Below are positions 1-11,497 of a stretch of 36,033 bases of DNA, piece after piece. Under the pieces are notes generated by a model. The model was not told the DNA's origin. It worked only from the letters and a program-made list of their open reading frames with translations, and did not search any database. The position numbers and the translations under genes were made by a program. Numbering within the stretch: the first letter of the stretch is position 1; each line of letters opens with the position of its first letter. Source of the DNA: Basidiobolus ranarum (Eukaryota; Basidiobolomycota; Basidiobolomycetes; Basidiobolales); NCBI GenBank assembly GCA_040143965.1, contig JASJQH010006936.1:1-36033 (forward strand), read 5' to 3'.

Positions 1-631
1 ACAAAACTATAAATGTCAACTTTCTACTCAATAAATCAATAAGTGAAAACCACCAATTCCTCTAATTCTCCAAACCACTTCCAACAGGCTCCCAAATACT
101 TTAACATTTATTACACTAAAATTATACATTATCAGCTATATTTCTAATTTCTGCATTATATAGGAGCAAATTTTTTAGCATTATGGCTTTAGCCTTGGTC
201 ACCACTAACCTATATTCCCCTCCTTGCCCACAGCCTTCTGTAACCCTCATCCACCTTGCTGGACAATCCCACCTCATTCTAGTCTTGATTCATGAAGTTA
301 AGCCATACATTCTAATTTCAATTCAGGAAACAACTATCTAAAGCGCTTCAAAGCTCAAATACTTATAATTATTAGTTGCAATGCTGAGCAAATACACATT
401 AACTGTGTTACATATGATATGTGACAGAACAGCAGATTCCAAGTTGATTTTTCCTAGTTCCAAAATCGATTTTGCTCCTGTAATAATCTAGCAAATATCA
501 AATGTAAAAACAACTTTCCTGATCTTACACTAATATATATGTAATATAATATATTAGAGCACTCGAGTTTATCAAAGTGATAAATTCCCCATGGGATTAT
601 TTATTGAGAGCAAAAACAGTGAGCACCTCAG
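1..631. other. AT-rich region without a supported gene
   Basis: No homology-bearing reading frame or exon chain is seen on either strand. A 52-codon ORF on the plus strand (183-341) has no recognisable content and no promoter that I can identify. The right end holds the 3' UTR of the minus-strand secreted-protein gene. Confidence 0.5.
600..605 (-). terminator. AATAAA poly(A) signal of the small secreted protein gene
   Basis: A perfect AATAAA on the minus strand lies about 27 nt past the stop codon at 632. This spacing fits a 3' end for the gene at 632-814. Confidence 0.45.
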
Positions 632-814
632 CTAAGTATGGGTTGCTTGGTTGCCGATTTCTATACTGCCTAGGCCCAATAACTTCAAGCTTAGTCTTAG
701 AACGTCACCAAGTCCTTCGTCCTGCTCAAGCACCTCATGCCTACTTTCGTCAATGGAAGCGGACACCTGCAGAGCAAACAAAACTGACATCAACACAATG
801 ATTGATCTCAGCAT
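632..814 (-). CDS. small putative secreted protein (60 aa)
   Basis: I do not recognise this protein. The ATG at 814 opens a 60-residue frame. Residues 1-20 look like a classical signal peptide: MLRS, then the hydrophobic stretch IIVLMSVLFAL, then VSA-S as a plausible signal-peptidase site. The mature part would be only about 40 residues, first acidic (DESRHEVLEQDEG) and then an amphipathic leucine-rich stretch (LRLSLKLLGLG). It has no cysteines, so it is not a typical disulfide-rich effector. The frame is open upstream to 862, but the 814 ATG is preferred because it places the signal peptide at the N-terminus. Support for a real gene comes from a TATA-like element about 65 nt upstream and an AATAAA about 27 nt past the stop. 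Plain chance remains possible for so short an ORF. Confidence 0.4.
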   Translation of the reverse strand: MLRSIIVLMSVLFALQVSASIDESRHEVLEQDEGLGDVLRLSLKLLGLGSIEIGNQATHT

Positions 815-1259
815 AATTAAAAGCGTGGGATGTGGGTGAGAGTCAAGGTAGCTGCTCCACAAATTCTCGGGTGGTCACTTAAATACCTTGATGAGAGAGG
901 CGCAGATCGTGGAGTTTCATCGTTTCATTGTATGCTTTGCTTTAAGCTGAGTAACTGTTTGAAATTGAGTTGGCTGTTTCTGCCATTAAGCCACGGATGA
1001 ATGAAAAAGAATCTCTTTTTGTTGTGTTGAATCTGATTCGTTCATAGAATCCATCAATTCTTCCATCCTATCATGCAGTAAGATGCAGTTAATCATACTT
1101 TCGATATTGACTAAATATCATAGTGGATATCTATTGAAGGATACTCACAATTTTATTTCTTCAACATATACGTTGTTTAGAGTTGTGGTCACGTCGAGTA
1201 GATACATTTACGCGTAAAGTTCTCTTCTTACATTTACTGCTCAACCTTTATATGCTGAT
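815..1259. other. intergenic, divergent 5' regions
   Basis: This space separates the minus-strand secreted-protein gene from the plus-strand NELF-C/D gene, so it must carry both promoters. Apart from the TATA-like site at 878-885 I recognise no motif or RNA gene in it. Confidence 0.5.
878..885 (-). promoter_or_regulatory. TATA-like element upstream of the small secreted protein gene
   Basis: The minus strand reads TATTTAAG about 65 nt upstream of the ATG at 814, leaving room for a short 5' leader. It is a plausible core promoter, judged by sequence only. Confidence 0.3.
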
Positions 1260-3775
1260 ATGGTAAAGTTTTTCAACTTTCTTTCTCATGGAGACTGAAT
1301 GTACTGATAATTGGTAAATTTAGAGTGATAAGCAAGCAAGACAAGACAAAGCTCGGGCGGCTCTCTCCGGAATCGGTAACGATCTATTTCGTTGATTCCT
1401 ACTTATTCTCTATACTTATCTGCTCATCTTTAGACGCCATAATGGAGCCTAACATGGACAAGCAACTCACCGAATTTTTAACTAACGGCGGCACCCCTTT
1501 TCAAGCCGTCACCATGTTGTCCGAAAAATATGTCGGCTTGGCTCAAATGTGCAATATAGCCTCAGAATGGTGCGAGGAATTTGAGATTGATTATGAACTG
1601 GAAATGAAGAAACTTGTTCGAGACAGAATCATGGATCGTTTTAATCCAACCGCTGTAGACGCGGAATTCATGAATTCAGATGTATTTTACTGACATTTTT
1701 GATGTTTTTTAATATTAATATTCTTAACAGTATTTTATTTTAAAAAGAATGCACCAGCTTGGTTGGAAGGAATGATTCACGAACCTTTCTGGAGAAACAT
1801 GATTTATGAACTTTCAGAGAAACACAAAAAATGTTTGCTCCTTAACTTTGCCATTCAGGTAACCCCATTGAATCTACCAACTTACTAGTTTCACCCTTTT
1901 CTAACACTAATGCTGCATTAGAGAATCTCGGATGCTGGGTACCAATCGGAGATGTCGAGTGTTGCCACGGCATCAACTTACGTGAATGTATTTACGGGAG
2001 TCATAGTTGGAACTCTTGAGAAGTTGAAAGATTTGGATGATGTTACTTTGAGTGATCAAATTCCGGATTTATTGGTACTTTTGCCTCTACCTCTACGATG
2101 TATCTTATTATCCGGAGCTAACCCTGATATTAATTCGTTAGAAACTAACTTGTCAGAATGAATATACCTATCTCTTTACCCAAATTCTTATCCGTCAGCT
2201 TATGAAAGAGCCCGGTGGCTTTGCTTTTAAAAGAATTTCCAAGGAGCTGGAGGAAGCTGTGAACGAGAAGTTCAATAGGTACACATTTCAAGTCCCCATT
2301 AAATCTGTCTTACTATTACTAAATGATTTTCTGGTCATTATGATTAACTATTATAGGCCTCAACTCGTCAATACACTTCGCTTCTTCTTAGAAGAAACAC
2401 CTACTCAGATTGCTGGCCCCTTGACGGCGATTTTGCTGGGAAAGAGTGCCTCTCCAGGAGATGTTATCTCGGTAATAAGCAATTGTATGTCCGCTATATC
2501 ATTACCTCAGTACTCACATATTATATCCACTTATAGTTGTACCGAGCCTACACTGGCCCAACGCCCCCATCAGTTGAGCATCTCAGGGACTCGGACTTAC
2601 TAGGTATGCCTTCTTTGTATATTGCTGATACATACCTATGACATTCTATCTAACATTTCATTGCAGAAATTCTATTATCTGCTGTTCTTGTCCCCAATAA
2701 TGAAGGTGCTAATACAATGAGACCCGATCTGAAAGAAAAATACCTCTGGCTAATTGCATACGCTACAGGGGTTAAAACTGACTTAGATGGTCAGGTAAGT
2801 ATTGCTTGAATAATGCAGAGGAAATGCCAATATTGATTCGGAACTATTTAAGGTTGACAAAACCGAGCTTCAAAGCAACCTGGAAGCTCTCAAATTGTTA
2901 GAAAGTCTGTTATCGCGAAAACCTACCGGGACCGAATTGAACACTGTTACTGGACGGATTCTACCCTACTTCAAGTATGTATCGTTTATTCGTGACTTCG
3001 CTTTTTGAATGTAATGCTGATCTCTTCTGTACTAAGCATTCCTGTCATCGCCCTTGGATTAACTCTGTACATCGACAACCTCCTTCACGAAACAAGCTAT
3101 TACGAAAACTACTTCCGTACTACTGAGGTGTGCCTGCCACACCTTTTGCTGGAAGAGGTATGTATTCTTTGTAAAAGAAAGGTCGCAAGTAGCAAAGAGT
3201 ATTGTACTGATTTTCTGAAATTAGATTGCGCATCGTCACCCTTTGCAACAACAACGTATTTTTGAGATTTTCATCTCAAGCATGAAGATGGACCTCACTT
3301 CCCTGGGTGGTCCCACATTGGTAACCCCTACTTGTTTGGTTGTTTGACTCAATCCCAATTAACACGCCCTTTGATAGATGATCTTCCGCAAGATGATTTT
3401 AGACCGATTGATATATTTAATGCAACTCAATTTTGTCACTCCCGTAATGAGCTACGTTGAGGATGCAGCAGAAAAGATGGATGAAAGTTTGCTGATCCAT
3501 TTTGTTCGAGAGGTGAGTGCTGTCAAGGCTGTCCTCCATGTTGAGTACCTTTCTGATCTTCAATCAATCCCATCTAGGTTCTCGAAATGATCGAACCACC
3601 CTTTTCCGCCCCCTTTGTCGTCTCATGCTATCGTTTAATTGACTACATTGAAGAGACTCTGCGAAAAAATGGTTTGGAGAGTCTAATGACGGATTTTATT
3701 GATAACACGGAGGATATCGAAAATACCGAGGTCCAACACCTTCGTCATAAACTTGAAGACAAAATTTTGATGTAA
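1260..3775 (+). CDS. NELFCD: negative elongation factor subunit C/D (NELF-C/D, TH1 family)
   Basis: NELF-C/D is a core subunit of the negative elongation factor that holds RNA polymerase II in promoter-proximal pausing together with DSIF. The spliced product is 561 aa (human about 590) and matches the family from end to end. Landmarks are IMEPN near residue 20, GGTP...LSEKY, APAWLEGMI, ISDAGYQSE, EYTYLFTQ, IPVIALG, LNFVTPVMSYV and VLEMIEPPF. Coding exons: 1260-1262, 1324-1375, 1434-1681, 1748-1858, 1922-2074, 2142-2278, 2357-2471, 2537-2603, 2667-2794, 2853-2974, 3037-3157, 3225-3320, 3378-3512, 3578-3775. All 13 introns are GT-AG, 57-78 nt, and keep one open frame. The start codon stands alone in the first coding exon (ATG directly before GTAAAG). 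The alternative start at 1442 would drop the conserved residues just upstream of IMEP. NELF is missing from budding and fission yeast, so its presence is notable. Confidence 0.9.
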
Positions 3776-3843
3776 TTAAGCAGAAATGAATATATATATA
3801 CGATAGTGGATTCTGCTTTAGAGTCATTTCGATAATTATCCAT

Positions 3844-4276
3844 CTACTTGTGGCTACTTGGATTCATCAATTTTCCTGTTTTGTAAAATAAACCAAGATT
3901 TCTTTCCATTATGACCACGCTCTTTAAGCTTTCGCTCCTTTTCTTGTTCAGGATTCTTTGTTGGGGATTCTGATTTTGTGAGAAGCCTTGTATGACGAGA
4001 GCTTGTTTGCACATGCGCGAATTCCCAGGGATTGAAAGACCGTGGCTTTGTGCTACTCTTCTAAGCTTCTGAAACAACTCACTTTGAAGCAGCAAGCATA
4101 GAGGCTTATCTCCATAGAGTCTGTATGTTCTCTTAGCAAAGTGATAGCAGATGGTGTAACTACCATCGCTGTTCCATCCTCGATCTTTATCGCTTCATGT
4201 GCATATATAGTTAAGCTACTACTGCATTCACATACCCACCCACATCCGCATCATAAATTCCAGTGAGATTGGCCAT
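3844..4276 (-). CDS. possible small spliced gene, unresolved C-terminus
   Basis: I do not recognise this protein. The best reading is: ATG at 4276; exon 4276-4244 (MANLTGIYDAD); a 59-nt GT-AG intron 4243-4185 containing CTTAAC as branch site; exon 4184-4083 (IEDGTAMVV...SLYACCFK); then a donor GTGAGT at 4082. The last exon is ambiguous. One frame ends at 3853 with a lysine- and glutamate-rich tail (KERKLKERGHNGKKSWF). Another gives a short tail after an 81-nt intron. Without the second intron the frame closes near 4050. A separate 83-codon frame (3844-4095) overlaps all of these. The gene would converge on NELF-C/D with about 70 bp between stops. Reality and boundaries are both uncertain. Confidence 0.25.
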
Positions 4277-4801
4277 ACTTTCATTTCCAAATATATCGCA
4301 TTCCCATTTTCATTCCCTTATTTGAACAATCTCCAGGAAGACAATCCAGTGAAAATGACGTTGTTTAATACACGGAGCAATTTCCATCCGCGAACGAGAT
4401 GAGTAAATTGTTCACTATCATAAATTCAACAGGCCTATGAGTGATATCATGTGATCTGAATCAACCAACCTTCTAGTAGCAATTGTCGAGAAAGTCGGTA
4501 AGAATTCATCAAGTTTACTACAACCATTGAACCGTTCTTCAGCAGTGGCCCGGTCTACATTGACTTGATTCCAACATATTTTGGTGATTCTCTTCTCTTA
4601 ATCTCTCAAAAATATAGAGTGTTCTTTTCTCTACAACAAAATTCTTACGTGTTTATAGCTGATATACATTTGCAAAACATCTCCCATCCACCCTCGAATG
4701 CTACCCGACTATATTCCTTTCTATTTGAAATATTGATTTTGTTGTCAGTTACCTGTCTAAATACACCCAGCTACTCTCCCCTTTGATTCATCATAGTACA
4801 C
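4277..4801. other. intergenic, upstream of WDR48
   Basis: A 73-codon plus-strand ORF (4565-4786) has no homology-like features and ends just before the WDR48 ATG. I read it as noncoding leader or promoter. No RNA gene or repeat is seen. Confidence 0.45.
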
Positions 4802-7800
4802 ATGAAACGCGCAGTCAGACGCAAGGTTTCCTATATTCTTAACCAAGGAAATGGTTCTCCTGCTCATTTGTTAGGCATTAATTCACTTGCTCTTGATACC
4901 TCTACTTCAGCTACTTCAGGTGCCCCAGAGGGGATTCTTTATTCTGCTGGTAGAGATGGCTTGGTATCGTCCTGGGATTTACATCTACCTTTCAAACCTG
5001 TTCAATCTATTTCCAATAAGTGTGCCTCGCCTATAAGCGTAGTATTAGACGGAGAATACTTAGTAGGCCCGGAAGAAAATCAGGCTTACGAAGACCCAAG
5101 TGCTTGGGGAATTGATCCAGCAACGGTATTTTCCACATTGTGAATAATATATTAGACCGAAAAGTAAACTTAAATACTTTATCATTTAGAATACCGTTCC
5201 AAAAACCACCTTTAGACAATCGTCTCAGCACCATACCGATTGGGTCAACGATATTACAGTGTGTCATCAGGGACAAAGTTGTACGTATACTGGTATTATT
5301 AAAAACGAATTTTCGTTTCGAAATTATTGAACACCATTTCTAGTGATTTCTGCTTCGGCTGATAGAACTCTTAAACTATGGTCTCCTCATTCGACAGTAC
5401 CTTCGGTTACTACCGTTGGATATCATAGTGATTACATTAAAGTGTTAGCCCATGGACCTTCTACCAACTGGATTGCTAGTGGTGGTTTGGATCGAAAGAT
5501 TCATATTTGGGATATCGATGAAGGAAGATTCAATCAAGATGATGGAAACTGTTCTCCCATATGTAAGCAAAGAACACGCACTATATTTCAATTTGTCTTA
5601 GTCCTTAATTTATTCCTTTATTTCAAGTGACACTGCCCGAAGCATCTGATACCGCATCAATATACGCTCTTGCTTGCAATCGCTATGGAACAATACTCGC
5701 CTCTGGGTCTCCAGAAAAGGTCATTTAAAATTTCATTCTTCTACATCATTCTGTGAGTATATATATATCTTCAGAGAACTAAACACGCTTAAGTTTAGGT
5801 GGTTCGTGTTTGGGATCCTCGCAGTGGTAAGAGGATTACCAAGTTAACCGGACATACGGATAACATTCGATCACTCTTAATTAGTGATGATGGTCAACTG
5901 GTATGTCAAGGAAGAACTATTTCATTTTTTATCAATAGTATCTAAGTCTTTATTTTCAACAAGCTTCTCTCCGCTTCTTCGGACTCGACCATCAAATTAT
6001 GGTCACTTTCGGCTCAGCGGTGCATTAACACCTACACAACCCATTCTGATTCGGTCTGGTCACTATATTCAGACCATCCTCAACTAGAGACATTTTATGC
6101 CGGAGGCAAAGATGGCTTGGTAACAAAAACCTACGTTGGTTCTAGAGGAACTGATAATGATGGTAGTGATGGAGAGTGTGTAGCAATATGTAAAGAGAAG
6201 CATGGTGTTGTCAAGGTTTGCCTATCAATAAGAATACGAGTATTATTCTATTCGACTAAACGTTTTTAAAATGACATGTAGTTGGTAGCTGTTGATAATA
6301 AGTACATTTGGACTGCCACCGCTAGTTCAAGTATAAATCGTTGGGTAGAGTATATGCTTATATGCATTGCTCACTTTTCAGATCTTCTCTTAACATAATT
6401 TATCTTTTTGCATATAGAGAGATACTACTGTGCCTTCTGGGAAGAATCTTAGCTCTGGCTTGTACCTTCCCCCCTCTTCTCCTGTTCCTGCATCTTCTGT
6501 GATCAGAATGGCCATCCCAGAGTCTCCTCCAAGAGATGAGCACCTTGACTTGCTCTTAGGTGAACGGAAAGGAAGGCCCACCTCTTTCTTATCGTTGAAT
6601 TATTCGGTTGTGGATGACCCACTTGTACCTGAGATTGTGGTTCCCATGAGAGCGGAGCCTGATGAAGTTATTGAGGGTAGGTAGTTCGATAATAGAGTCG
6701 AGGAATACTTTGCTGAGATTCATTCTTTACAGGAAAGCATGGTCTTATCAAGCACGCTATGCTCAATAACCGTCGCCACGTCCTTACACTCGACACGGCG
6801 GGTGTCATCGACCTATGGGATATCATTCAGGTAAATACAGAGGCTCTTCTAATTCCAAGATCTACGTTATTGATGTATGTGCTATGTAGTGCCAGAAATT
6901 GAAAACCTTTGGAAGAGGAGACATAGATGAGCTAGTTTCAGAAATGAATACCCAAGAATCAGTAGCCAATTGGTGTTCAGTAGATACCAAAATCGGCGTA
7001 AGTTTGGATCATACGTTCTAACATATATAATGGAAATCTAATATTGGATGTAGGCTTTAACTGTATGCCTAGATGAAAGAAGATGTTTTGATGGAGAGGT
7101 CTATCTTGATGAATTAGGATTGGAAAATGATGAAAACCAATCAGATGATCAGAGAAGTGAGTTCGTTTTTTCTTTTCATTGGTCTGCCGCATCAACTAAC
7201 ATCATATTCTGAATTTAGTTAATCTTGGGAAATGGGTTCTTCGTTACCTATTTGCTAACTACATTGAAACAAGACCACTTCAACTTTACCCCACATCGCA
7301 AAATGGGTATGGCCCAGTATTCCCTTCTACAACACCTGATCATCTACAACCTGGCCATTCTCTACCTCCCACTCGTTCTCCAACACCAAGTAATGGTAAT
7401 CTTGGCCTTGGTCTGTCCAGCATTATGAACAATGGGGAAGATCCTCACAAACCCAGTCATGAAGAAATACCTCCAATGATGGCACCTAAGCCAATGTTAT
7501 CATCACTTGCCAACGTCCCTGTTGTAGGTACACCAACACTAGTTGCCGCACCCAAATCACCCACTGGAGTTCTCTCACCTCAGCCACATCCCCTCACTTC
7601 ATCACTAAATCCAAATGGTGGTGATTACTTCTCTTACGGATCTCCAGTTAATTCGACTCCCCACCCACCTTTACACACTGCTCCTGCTACGTTAGCATCC
7701 AACGATTATTTCTCCACATCCAGTACAAATACAAGTACAGTTGGACCAGTTCCAATACCAGCTCGCCCACAGCCTGCAGTTCTTACCGGACAATCATCTA

Positions 7801-8923
7801 GTTTTATGGGCAGATTGAAGTCATTTTCTTACAAAAAGCTCTCGAGAACCCCAGGAAATGACACCAAGCATGATTCAGAATCAAGCGAGTCATTATCGAA
7901 CAACCACTCGACAAGTGTACCAAATCATCAAACACCTTCAAGTCCAACCAATTTCAACGCTAACACCAATGCCAACCTCACTACCACCCAGCCCTCACCA
8001 AATCCAGCTAGTGTTCCTAAAAAGGAGGACTCTCCACACAGAGATGAGGAATTCCCGAAACAAACTGAGAGGGTATGTGAAATTGATGTTTTTTCGAAAG
8101 CATATAGATATTGAAAATAATCTAATTCTTGTGATGCAATTATCTTAGGAGGAGATGAATTTATCCCATGAAACGCCACCTTTAGCGATTCCAACAGATA
8201 CCAATATCATCATATCTGAAGAAACGCATGAAGCAAGCACATCTGTGGATATATACCATGGTACAGTGGGCAACCTTGGAGTGGATTACCATTATATAGA
8301 TGAAGTTGCACCGATTTGGCTACTTGAGTTTTTATTTAAGGTACGTCCAGGATTAGCATTGAAGAGATTCAACTGAACATCCAATGAATCGCGTATTGAT
8401 CATCTTTCATTGCTTTTCAGGGTAAAATACCCCCGAAAGAGCCGGTCAAACTTAGCTTCGTCTTGAAACCGCATGAGAATTCTGGCTTATCTGAATTACC
8501 AAATGGGTAAGTAAAATTCAGATGAAAAATATAGGAATTCTATGAAAAGCACTCAATCTAATGAAACGTTTAGAAATTCACGTCTTATCGCCAATCGTAT
8601 GCTTCGTGTTCGAAAACTTCTCACTTATATCGTAGAAAAGTTAGAACTTGATCAACCAACCACCCACTCCTATGGATATGAACAGCAAGGATCCGATCCA
8701 CATATCAAACCCGAAAGATGGATCGAACTATGTTGTCATGATCAGGTAACTCCAATAGATTTAACTTCTTACATATGAAGAAAGGGGAAATTCATGAATT
8801 TCTTTTGGATTAATTTAGGTCCTTCCTCCTACCATAACTTTGGCTACTATTCGAGCATTCATTTGGAAGCTAGGAGGAGATGTATTGATCACCTATCGAT
8901 ATAAGATCAAATCTTTACAATAG
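4802..8923 (+). CDS. WDR48: WDR48/UAF1 family WD40 protein (deubiquitinase cofactor)
   Basis: WDR48 binds and activates USP1/USP12/USP46-type deubiquitinases (Bun107 in fission yeast). The spliced product is 1039 aa, against 677 in human. Residues 1 to about 400 form the WD40 propeller; visible repeats include [68 protein letters not shown] and YAGGKDG. Then come the family's WDIIQ and [11 protein letters not shown] blocks. The C-terminal SUMO-like part ends in [24 protein letters not shown] and [11 protein letters not shown]. Exons: 4802-5125, 5190-5280, 5344-5562, 5628-5719, 5799-5900, 5964-6215, 6282-6344, 6418-6676, 6733-6830, 6890-6997, 7054-7156, 7219-8072, 8149-8340, 8421-8506, 8574-8745, 8819-8923. 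Exon 12 adds about 250 Ser/Pro/Thr/Asn-rich residues between the two halves. The donor at 5720 (GTCATT) is weak, but the frame requires it. Confidence 0.92.
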
Positions 8924-9275
8924 ACTTGTGTAGATGTATACGCTTTGATGCTCAATCTGCACCATTTCTTGAATCATACCTGATCCTTCACTTTACATTC
9001 AACCCTCCATTCCCATTCCCATTCTACTACTCCATACTAAATCATGCCAATTCGTAAGGATAAAATGGGATGAAAATCCATATTTCACACCAACAGTAGT
9101 TTAGACTTTATTATGAAGAAACACATCCAATGAACGACGATTGTTGATTGATGTATTTATTGATATTTATAATATAATATAAATCATACTCCAGTTTTTC
9201 CAGAAAAATGAGTGATGTATAAACAATGGGAAATGGTACATAATGAACAAATAAGGGTAACCGTGGAAAAGTATC
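8924..9275. other. convergent 3' regions of WDR48 and the arrestin gene
   Basis: The region is AT-rich with a short pyrimidine stretch of repeated CATTCC near 9010. A minus-strand AATAAA at 9156-9161, 115 nt past the arrestin stop, is a plausible poly(A) signal. There is no coding potential. Confidence 0.5.
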
Positions 9276-10350
9276 TTACGAGACGATCACTTCGGAGTAT
9301 GAAGGTGGAGGTGGAATGATGTCATACGAGGGAAGTACATCATCAAAAGTGGTATCCGTAGAATGTTTGGTGAAATCGCTTGGAAGGATAAAGATGGGCA
9401 AACTTAGGGTGAACGTTTCCAATACACCGCCGTTATTAATTTCAATGTGAAAGGAGACCTTATGAACGATTTGAGTATATTCACTAACACAACTAAAACT
9501 AGTCAAAGTATTGGGAATTTTAAGATACATCTTCCAAACACCATCCTTTTCTACTTGATCATAATTTCCACAATAATCTAAGGTCTCTTGATCTTCACGT
9601 ATAATACTTCCAGAGGCGATATCGTCTGAGGGCATTCTGTACATGCAATTCTCTCGAAGAAATCCAATCATGTGGGTGAGATTCATCTTCGCATTGCTGA
9701 CGTGGTATTGGAATGATATAGGGATGGTATCTCCAGGTACAAAGCCACACTTGGGGAGAGTGATATTGTAAGATACGGAATTCATCCAAGTTCCCGATAA
9801 TTTTCTACGAAAGGTGTCATACAAAGGGCTCATATCTCTAAAGATATACAGATCACGTTCCGCTTTTATATAAGCCATAGTCCAACGACCAGAGAGGGTG
9901 CCAATTGCGGTGATTTTATAGGAGACTCGGCCAAATTCCCCTTTAAAGGACTGAGGAAGACCACCGGGAATATTGAGCTCAAAAGGGTATTCGTGACAAG
10001 TGGGAGGTAATAAAATCCCCTTGTCATTCTGCTCGGAAAGGATCAATTTTTGTTTGATAATGGTCTTTTCGATTGTTCGGTAAGCTATACAAATTTACTA
10101 AATGGTAAGTTGAAAATTCTCTTGGAAATCAATCAATGATCATGATTAACTCACCATGAAATGAATGCACTGAATATACTCCCTCGACAGTTAGGACCAG
10201 TTCATTTAGCAAGGTTCTAATTTTGGGATGAAAAAGTACTCTTCCTTTGATGAAGTTGCTGGTGTGAGAGTCAGAATCAAATTCATTCACAATGGTATCG
10301 CGGTCAACTTCGATATTGAAGCCACAATTCAGGATCTTTACTAGAGCCAT
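9276..10350 (-). CDS. alpha-arrestin (arrestin-related trafficking adaptor) with LPxY and PPxY motifs
   Basis: The spliced protein is 334 aa. Exons are 10350-10155 and 10084-9276, with a 70-nt intron. Arrestin-N features are the early beta strands and GILLPPTCHEYPFELNIPGG followed by LPQSFKGEFGRVSYKI, a hallmark of the family. Arrestin-C follows (VSYNITLPKCGFVPGDTIPI, then a second beta sandwich). The tail carries LPSY (residues 316-319) and PPSY (325-328), consensus WW-domain ligands of Rsp5/Nedd4 ubiquitin ligases. Such adaptors recruit the ligase to plasma-membrane transporters and receptors for endocytosis. The protein is compact, lacking the long Ser-rich tails of many yeast ARTs, and resembles ARRDC proteins in size. 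The target transporter cannot be inferred from context. Confidence 0.9.
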
Positions 10351-11497
10351 AGCGGTTGATGATGATTTTTACAAGAGATGAATGATAGTTAGTGGGATAT
10401 TGAGGCACTTCACTAGCTTATATGTGTATTCGTCTTTATAGTGTACCCCTTTTTAGAGATCATTTATATCAGACACGGCTAGTGGCGTCAAACTATATCT
10501 ATGTTTGTTGCTTAAGCAATACCAGATTTTAATCGTGACTACTTTAAGACTGAAACCTCTCAACCAAAACTGCTGCTTAGTGATACGAAAAGGTAATCGA
10601 TCATCGATAATTCAACCAAATATCTCCATATGAGGCAGTCACTTAAATGTATCTCTAATCTAAGAATTCGAAAAGTATAAATGTATATATATTATTTCAT
10701 TAGATTGAGGTCACCTGTTAAGGATACATGTGCTTACTAGACTCCACAAGGATTATGGAAGATACATTGATTAGAGATTAACATATGTAAGTTCCATTCA
10801 CAAGCTCCAAAGCAATCAAGTCAAATTGCCAACCCTTTCTATAGCTTATGATTAGTGTTGACCTCCTACGGTTTCATTCTGACTGATCCCTAACAGTGAA
10901 TTTCTCACATGCTAGAGACCAAATCATATAGAAGATCTTAACACTCCAATCAGATGTGAAGAATTCCCAACTCTTGGTATAGCTTACCTAGAAATACTAC
11001 GCTTCCAGTGATTAAGGTTTACTTTGATTAATTGTTCAGTTTGCGCTGACGATTCGAAATGATGTTGCATTGATGGTCACCTTACAATGATTGGTGATGT
11101 AGTAGATTAATCAACATCCATTCGATCCAAGAAGAACCATGATCTACGAGTTGTGGAGCTAACTTATCATTCGAAAGAATCCCTCACTTTACCATTCGTG
11201 GATTCGGGTATCGGTTCATGTCAAGGAAACAGTCATTCGGATGCTTACTTGGCAGTTAGCATAAATCAAGAAACCATTTCCAAGTGAACACCAGTGGTAT
11301 TTATCACCATACTCCATTTTGGTGATGACAGAAACATACGAGAGTCGATTCAAATGAGAGGATCTAAATGCTCTTGACCAATGTTTACGAGCGTAAGTAA
11401 ATTATAAATACCCTTGGCCTGGAGATGATGCATGAAATTGGCCCTATTTCTATTCAAAAGTATTGTTCAATTCTCTTCTATCTTGGATAGTGGAAAC
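10351..11497. other. long intergenic region, divergent promoters
   Basis: About 1.1 kb lies between the arrestin start (minus) and the orphan gene (plus). I found no exon chain, tRNA or repeat in it. The only strong signal is the TATA box at 11403-11410. A short palindromic patch ATCGATCATCGAT lies near 10596. The length is large for this compact window and suggests extended regulation of one of the flanking genes. Confidence 0.45.
11403..11410 (+). promoter_or_regulatory. consensus TATA box (TATAAATA)
   Basis: A perfect TATAAATA lies 95 nt upstream of the ATG at 11498. Transcription would begin around 11435, downstream of or at the earlier in-frame ATG at 11432, so the later ATG is favoured as the start. 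Most other genes here lack so clear a TATA, which hints at regulated expression. Confidence 0.55.

Noticed and set aside
4565-4786. 73-codon ORF before WDR48
   Set aside because: Hydrophobic but without a signal-peptide layout, and it sits where the WDR48 leader should be.
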